Shown here: in pieces, positions 12,501-21,000 of the stretch
Layout: every line of letters starts with the position of its first letter
Numbering within the stretch: position 1 is the stretch's first letter
Origin: Asterias amurensis
Lineage: Eukaryota; Echinodermata; Asteroidea; Forcipulatida; Asteriidae
Length of the DNA stretch: 64,000 nt
Assembly: GCF_032118995.1 (NCBI RefSeq)
Contig: NC_092667.1
Span: 2,286,931 to 2,350,930, forward strand
Direction of reading: 5' to 3'
The notes under the pieces: model-generated
Seen by the model: the letters and a program-made list of their open reading frames with translations, nothing else
What the model was told of the DNA's origin: nothing
Database searches by the model: none
Made by a program: the position numbers and the translations under genes

Positions 12501-15000
12501 AGCTTTACTTCTTTTCGTTTGATCTCTGGACCAAAGTGAATATTGAATGTAATTTAATTGGTAGGTTGGTTACTTCAAGCCACTTGATGGTATCTTCATG
12601 AATTCCTGGTCGCCTTTTAGTTGTCTGAAGTCAGGGCAGTCATAAACGATGTGGCTGATAGTTTGTGGGCTGCCACACAGACACAGTTTTGAGCGGGGTG
12701 GATTTCACAAAGAGTTAACACTAGTCTTATTTTGAGTTAGTATGAGTTACTCGTCTAGAACTAGCCTTAAGTTTTGAATATCTCTTAGGACTAGTCCCAA
12801 GTTAGGACTAGTCCTAACTCTTTGTGAAATCGACCCCTGGTAGCCCCGATGCTATGGAGGAATGAGGGCATTACGGCCCCATCCAGTTCTAAGGCAATTG
12901 AGTTGGACCCAGGAAGGAAGATCCCAGCCCCTAGGTCTGAACGATGGAGTTGGGATGAAGTCACTAATTCCTGTTGAGGGTGTTGCCCAGGCTACCTCCA
13001 ATCGACCCCTGGTAGCTCAGATGCTATGGAGGAACGAGGGCATTACGGCCCCATCCAGTTCTAAGGCAATTGAGTTGGACCCAGGCCCTACAAGGAAGAT
13101 CCCAGCCCGTAGGTCTGAAGGATGTAGTTGGGATGAAGTCATGGAGTCCTGTTGAGGATGTTGCCCAGGCTACCTCCAATCGACCCCTGGTAGCTCAGAT
13201 GCTATGGAGGAATGAGGGCATTACGGCCCTAGCCAGTTCTCTAAGGCAATTGAGTTGGACCCAGGAAGGAAGATCCCAGCCCTTAGGTCTGAAGGATGTA
13301 GTGGGATGAAGTCATGGAGTCCTGTTGAGGGTGTTGCCCAGGCTACCTCCAATCGACCCCTGGTAGCTCAGATGCTATGTATGAACGAGGGCATTACGGC
13401 CCTAGCCCTAAGGCAATTGAGTTGGACCCAGGAAGGAAGATCCCAGCCCGTAGGTCTGAAGGATGTAGTTGGGATGAAGTCATGGATACCTGTTGAGGAT
13501 GTTTCCCTGGCTACCTCCAATTGATTCAAGGTCCATGATGTGGAAAGAGGGTGAGTGGTGATGATCTGGGCCCAATGTCATGGAGCTGCTAAGCACGAAA
13601 ATTTGCTTAGCATGAAATTTCTTCCTTGATGAAAACAGGATTACCAACCAAATTGCCATTTGTTGCATATTGCTTGTTACTGGTATTCAGCTGTTGTTTG
13701 CTTATCCTGAAATTCACGTGGAAATCTGGTTGGTAATCCGGTTTTTATCAAGGCAAAAATTTCATGCTAAGCAAATTTTTGTGCTTAGCAGCTCTATGAA
13801 ATTGGGCCCTGTAGTGCTTCTGAGGCAAAGTGCTTGCGATTCAACCTGCTGCCGATTTGAGGATCACAGATGGACGGCACTAAGATGTTGGCTTAAGGCC
13901 TTTCTGTGCAAGTTTTGCAGACATGTCTTCTACGAGGTTTACTTAATGAGTAGACGTGAGTACGGTATTGCTAAATGTAAGATTTCCTTTAAACAGACTT
14001 CTTAACGTGTTTTTTGTATTTAATTTCAGAAAAATGGAAGTGCACTGTACACACTAGCGATTTACCCGACTGTGGCACAGACGCCGATGTCTCATTGGTT
14101 GCTTATGGTGACAAAGGAATGTCAAAGGTCATGGTGTTGACCAATGGGCAGGAAGGAAACTTTGCACCTGGCAAGACCGCTGAGTTTGAGGTAAAGTCAT
14201 GAAATGATACAGCTACTTTTTGTTTGATGTGATACTGCCCATTATAAACGATATACATGTAAAGTGTCAATATTTAAAGGCACTGGACACGTTCAATTGG
14301 TCATCGAAGTTGCAAGAGAATAATGAAAGAAAAAACACCCTTGTTGCACAAATTTTTGTGCTTTCGAATGCCTAAAAGGCTTCAGGCCTAAAGTCTTTTA
14401 ATATTTGGGTGAGAAATTACCTCTTTCTCAAAAGCTATGTTACTTCAGAGGGAGCCGTTGCTCACAATGTTTTATGCTATCAATAGCTCTCCTTTACTCA
14501 TAACCAAGTAAGTTTTTATGCTAACGACTATTTTGAGTAATTACCAATTGGGTACAGTGCCTTTAAGTCTTTTCTAGTGTAACTTATAAATTACACTACA
14601 GTTTGTTGTGTGTGCAAGGAAAGACTGACTTTTTGACGCAGAGTTTATAGTTGAACAATTATTTTGACACCCAGTTTTGTTAAAATTCTAAAGCAAGACA
14701 CTTATGCTTCGCCCTTCAGATGGTACATGTACTTAAAGCCGTTGCTCCCATGTGTTATATTGTTGCGCATGTAAAAGAACCCAGTGCACTTATCGAAAAG
14801 AAAAGGGGTTCACCGCGGTGTTCCTGGCTGTGGCTGCTGTATGCGCAATAGCACCTTGTAAACCCTTATAAGGTGCTAAATAATTGGTTCTCAGAGTTCA
14901 TCACTGCAATCACCTATCTTTCTGAAAGTTTGTTGAACTCAGCGCCTTGAGTACCTTGTTTGGTAGATACATGTACGTGCACTATATATGTAAGACTTTG

Positions 15001-15050
<50 letters not shown>

Positions 15051-18000
15051 TCTTTGATTGCAGCTTGAGCCTGGTGCCTACATAGGAGATATCTACAAGG
15101 TACGATTACAGCTACAAGACGGAAAGGACAAATCATGGCACTTAAAACAGGTAAGAAAAGTTGGACATTTTATTTCAATATTGGCAACAACAAACAAAAG
15201 CATCAAATCCAGTTTGTTTCCCTGATGTTTTTTACTTAATAATAATAGTAATGAGCGTTTATAATAGTGGCTTCTTATATAGCGCTCATATCCGTCACTC
15301 AGTGATGCTCGCTTCATTATTCACTATTTTCCTGCAAGGTATTTGGGACTAGGTTTGAATTATGAGACCTACTCCTTTTACATAGCATCACGTACAAGTA
15401 ATATTTTACAAGGTGTGTGGCGCAATATGCAGCCAGTCAACACAGGGACACCTTCTCTTTTTGATAAGTGCACTGGGTTCTTTTACATGGCGGGTTCTTT
15501 TACACAACACATGGGATCAGTGGCTTTACCTCCCATCCAAAGGACAAAGCGTAAGTGTCTTGTTTAAGGACACAGCCTTCGATTAAGATTAATCTTTGGA
15601 CTTGGGACGAGTCCCAACCCTGCACTGTAGCATGCAGACCTTAAGATTAATCCTAAGTTAGGATGAGTTACTCGTCCTAACTCGATATAGGGTTAATCCT
15701 AGCGTTTCGTGAAATCGGCTGCAGGTGTCATGACTGGGACTCGAACCCACACTCAGAAACACCAGAGCTTGAGTCCGGGGCTCTCAACCCTTGGCCAAGA
15801 GTGTGGGTTGGATTCCCCAGCCGTGACACTTGTGTCCTTAAGCAAGACACATAACCATTGCTTCGTCCTTCGGATGGGACGTAAAGCCGTTGGTCCATGT
15901 GTTGTGTAAACGCATGTAAAAGAACCCAGTGCACTTATCGAAAAGAGAAGGGGTTCGCCCCGGTGTTCCTGGCTGGATTGGCAGCATATTGCGCCACAGC
16001 ACCTTGTAAACCATTACATGGTGCTTAAGGATTAGGTCTTATATCTCATAATTCACCCCACTCCTTGCAGTAATAATACCTGACACTTTGTATCCTTTGG
16101 CAAAAGGCGCGTTATAAATACGGTTATTATTTTTATTATTTTTATTATTAAGACACACCAGCAAACATGATTTTGAGCCAACTGAGGAATGGTTTGTTTC
16201 CAATGGTGACGATGATTTGGGTTCAAGCATATAAAATATATACTTGTTCAAATTTGTCTTAGATTGATGTGCGAGATTGCTTCTCTGAGGAATGTTTGAG
16301 GTTTGAGTTTAACCGTTGGTTATCACTGACGGAGAATGACGGCAAGGAAGACATTGTTGCTGAGATTCCTGCATTGAGACCAGACCAAGAACCACTCCAA
16401 GGTAAATATGTCTGTATGCTAAGCAGAAATGAGCAGGACACCAGTCACAAATTGTACATGTTGCATGGAAGTTTGGCTGGTAACCTTATTCTTGTAAGCA
16501 TAATTTTGTTGTGCTTAGCATCATCTTTTTTGGCTTAAGCAAGCTCTTTGAAATTTGGCCCAGGGTTCAATTTCATAGAGCTGCTTACTGGCTTAAGGAC
16601 ACTGAACACTATTGGTAATTGTTGAAGACCAGTCTTCTCACTTGGTGTATCTCAACATATGCATCAAATAACAACTCTGTGAACATTTTGGTCATGGAAG
16701 TTGCAAGAGAATAAGGAAAAGAAAAACATCACTGTTTCACAAAATGTTGTTTGTTGTGCTTTCAACTGCCTAATAAAAGGCTTCAACTGAAGTCTTTCGT
16801 TATTGAGTTATAAATCACCTCTTTCTCAAAAACTATATTACTTCAGAGGGAGTCGCTTTTCACAATGTTATATACTATCAACAGCTCTCCATTGCTTCTT
16901 ACCAAGAGGTTGATATTGTATATGAAAAGGCACTGGAGCGCCATTGCAGCTCAGGGATGTAAACTACGGGAGCTGAGGAAGAAGAAAAAAAAGGAATTTT
17001 ATTTGCCCAATGACCAGGGCACTAACATAACTAATGAAAAGCGCATTGAGACGTTATTGTGAAATGCGCTATATAAGAACTATTTATAAATAAAGTCAAA
17101 ATAAGTTTATATATTTGTTAAAGATTCCTTAATGCATTTACACAAATAAATACAAAGTTTTAACTGACACACTTTGTCTGTTTTTCCTCAAGTTGTCCGA
17201 TACTATATGCAAGTCTTCACTGGTGAGGCTGACGATGCAGGGACCGACTCGGAAGTTTCAGTGACAGTTTATGGCGAGAATGGTGACACTGGCAGGAGAC
17301 TTCTCATAAAGCCTAGGGATGGAGAAAAAGCCTTTGATAGTGCTTTGAAGGTACCACCATTTTATTCCAACTTGGAGACTTTTGATACGTTGGCAGCAGC
17401 AAACATAATAGTTTTTTTTTGTGACTCTGGGCGTGTGCGCACATGCTCAGTATTGGACTATTTTAAGGGAAGCTTTCTACCATCATTATCTTTAAACCAT
17501 GTTAGTTAAATGTAAAGTCTGTGGAAGTTTTGTGTTGTGTGTCGTACAGAACGTACCAACTGAAATTTGACTACTGGAAAGTATAGCCACTTAGATTTGA
17601 ATCTAGCCACTAATTGAAGTTTGATATTATGATATTATATTCCATTGCATTTCAGAAGGATGTATTTGACTTTGAAGCGGTGTCCATCGGAAGTGTAACT
17701 AGAATAGTGCTTGAAAAAGCCGCTGGTACTCCATGGTATCTCGATAAACTCATCCTGAAAGAAGGGGAATTCGCTGCAATGGAAACAGAATTCAGTCATA
17801 ACAGGTAAAATTGGTAATTAGGAGAAAACTGAGCGTCAAGCTCATTACTTTTTGTGAGCCCTATCTTTATTAGACAGATTTGAAAGCCCCCATAAGGGTT
17901 TCAATGTAAACAAATTTGTCAATTGTGACGTGAGGGTTGTTGACTTCAACCACAGAGGTATATGTAAGAACTAGAGGGCGAACTGGTCTATATATGCGCT

Positions 18001-21000
18001 CCGGCATACGCGCAGGCGGCCATTTTCTAAGTTGACAAAACTAGCATCTCACAGTGTGTGTTTGTGCGGCCATTTTGTAAGTTGAACAAACAGCATCGCG
18101 TGAGCGTTCAATAACAAAAAACTCAAATGTGTATTTCATATTCAACACAGAATGACGCGCTTGTCATCTTGCGGTCATGTGGCGTTTGTGCCCAAGCATC
18201 ACTCATGCGCCCTCTAGTTCTATAAGTTTATGACTTCAACTCGATCTTTTTTTGATGACATTAAGCCCTGACATAGCCCATAGATATTCCTTTCATTTAG
18301 CCATATTTTGTGTTTGATGTTATTGTATAGTTGGCTAGGTGACAAGGACCAACTTGAGGAGCCCGTCTGTATTGACCTACTACCTACCAATGAAGCACCA
18401 AGTCAGACTGTAGCGGATCTCCCTGAAGGTCAGGAACCAGACCAGACAAGTAAGTTCAATCAATTGTGATTTTGAATAGATAGAATGTGAGTAAGCAGTC
18501 ACAAACTTTGGTATTTCATTTACTATTCATAAATACCCCAGACAGTTTTGCGCTTCCTATTGGTGGAGAGCACGCCACGTTGGGGTGTTTAAACGTGTGA
18601 TATAACACTGGGTGTAAGTGTTGATACTAATTTACGCGTTATGCAAAAAACACCCCGGTTATCAATGTACAACTTGTGCGCGTCATACAGCTGTTGAACG
18701 TCGCATGCATATTCATGCTTCACAAAATGGAGCATCTCAAAATTCACAACAAATTTTTAACAAGTTGTACATAACTAAAAAGCTGTTTATGAATAGGAGT
18801 AAAATAGTGGTGATCATTCGGTCTTTAACATTCGTTTAAAACCTTGCAGGGTCGGTTTTTATAATGTTCAAGACCTTGTACTATTTTATTCCGCTATTAA
18901 CACGTACATTGTAATTGCACCGCTGACAACTCGGACACTAGCACGAGACAAAGAAGAATGGGGAAACTTGTGTCCACCTGCTGAGCAGCCAACTGATGAA
19001 GCATTAGACTATTAAAATAAATGTAGTTGAATGGTCATGAAGCAGTCTCGGTTGTGATTTTTTATTTCTTGTTTTTTTTATTTCCACAGAGGGCGATTGG
19101 ACAGTGTACATTACAACAGGAGATCAAGACAATGCTGGTGTAGAAGCCAATGTGTCTGTCACTGTGTATGGAGAAAAGGAGGTTAGTCAAGCTCTACCAC
19201 TGGGAGAACAAGATCAGCCAACCAAGATGGAACAAGGACAAACTCAAGAATTCAAGGTAGGAATCAAATCTGTTTAAATCTATATATTTTAGTTTGTGGT
19301 AACACCATGAGTGTATCTACTTGCTATGTAGATTATGTTCTTTTGAGAACTTGTCTTGCTTTATATTCTACTAATGATTTCGAAATAATATCGAAGTTTT
19401 AAATAGTGCCTGTATCTACCAAACAAGGTACTCAAGGCGCTGAGTATATACAAACTTTCAGAAAGATAGGTTATTGCAGTGATGAATTCTGAGACCCAAT
19501 TATGTAGCACTTATAAGGGTTTACAAGGTGCTACAGCACATTAAGCAGCCACAACCAGGAACACCGGGGCGAACCCCTTCTCTACCGCAGTAGAGTAGAC
19601 TAATAAGAATTCATGAGACTTCTCAGTTCTGATCAGAACTGTCCTGCTTTATGACCTTTCATCCTGCTGGGTGTTCAAAATGCAGTAGACTAAAAACAAA
19701 CAAAGAACACGACACAACAAAATTATTTCTTTAAAACCTGTGACATACGATAACTTTTGAGCAGAGATTTGAATGTTGTGGTACAAAGACAAGATCTAAG
19801 ATTAAGTTGTAGAGAGTTCCAGATGCGTGGTGCAGCTGAAGAAAATGATTAAAGACAATCAGAGTTTGTAATCCGTCTTTTTCTTTGTTATTAATTTGTT
19901 GAAATCTTTAGATCAATGTTGGCGAGGTCGGAGAAATCTACAAAGTACGACTGGAGCATGATGGGAAGGATGATCAGTCATCGTGGTTTGTAGAAAAGGT
20001 ACAAAGAACTATTACATTCACAATCAGAACACAATTTTGCTCACAGTACAGTTATTTAGATGGGACTGAAATTGAAGAAATTTGTGTGTCAGAACGCTCT
20101 TAAAACTTTTATCTTTAATTTTAACTTTAATCGGTCGGCGAGGGTGGTTTAGCGCTAAACCACTTTGGTTTTTATTTTTTAGCAGGGTGTGTAGACAGAA
20201 TAAAACCACCACATCCGGTGGTAAGTCCTCACAATTGACAGGTGACCCAGGAGGACATGTTGCGTAACACGCCATAAGTTTTGAAGCAGCATGTTAGCAC
20301 CACATCAAATACTGACATTTGCACACATTATTTCTCTCCAGATAAAGATGAAGGATGCTGATACCAAGGCGGAGTTTAGCTACACATTTTCTCGCTGGTT
20401 GAGCAGAGACATGGAGGGATGTGATAGCGTTGTTGAGATTCCTGCAATATGGCCAGAGAAACCACTACCACAAGGTACAGCGTTCAAACCAAAACCCATC
20501 CCCAAAACTATACACAATTAAGAATGCAGTTAAAAATCATTTCTCACTTTTAAAGGCAGTGGATTAGCATAAAGACTTACTCTGTAACAAGCATTGGAGA
20601 GCTGTCGATAGTATAAAACATTTTGAGAAACTGCCCCCTCTGAAGTAGCGTAGTTTTTGAGAAAGAGAACTCATTCAAGTATCAAAAGATTTCTGGCCTG
20701 AAGCATTTTATTAAGCATCTTAAAGCACACAAAGTTGTGCAACAAGGGTGGTTTTGAGTCCAGATTCTCACATGTTTGTTATGTTATACATATATGTTGG
20801 AAAGACCTCCCCAGTGTGCACTGGGATCTTTTAAGTGTGTTGATAGATTTGATAACAACACAGCTTTACTTCCCATGCAAAGCATTGGTTAAAGTGTCTT
20901 GTTTAAGGACATAAGTGTCATGACCGGGACTCGAACCCACACTATGCTGATCAGACACACCAGAGTTTTTATCTTTGACCGCTCTGCCATCACACCCCTA

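Noticed and set aside
12862-13524. Frames with QLSWTQEGRSQP repeats
   Set aside because: They come from the 170-177-bp tandem array within an intron; the unit length is not kept in frame.
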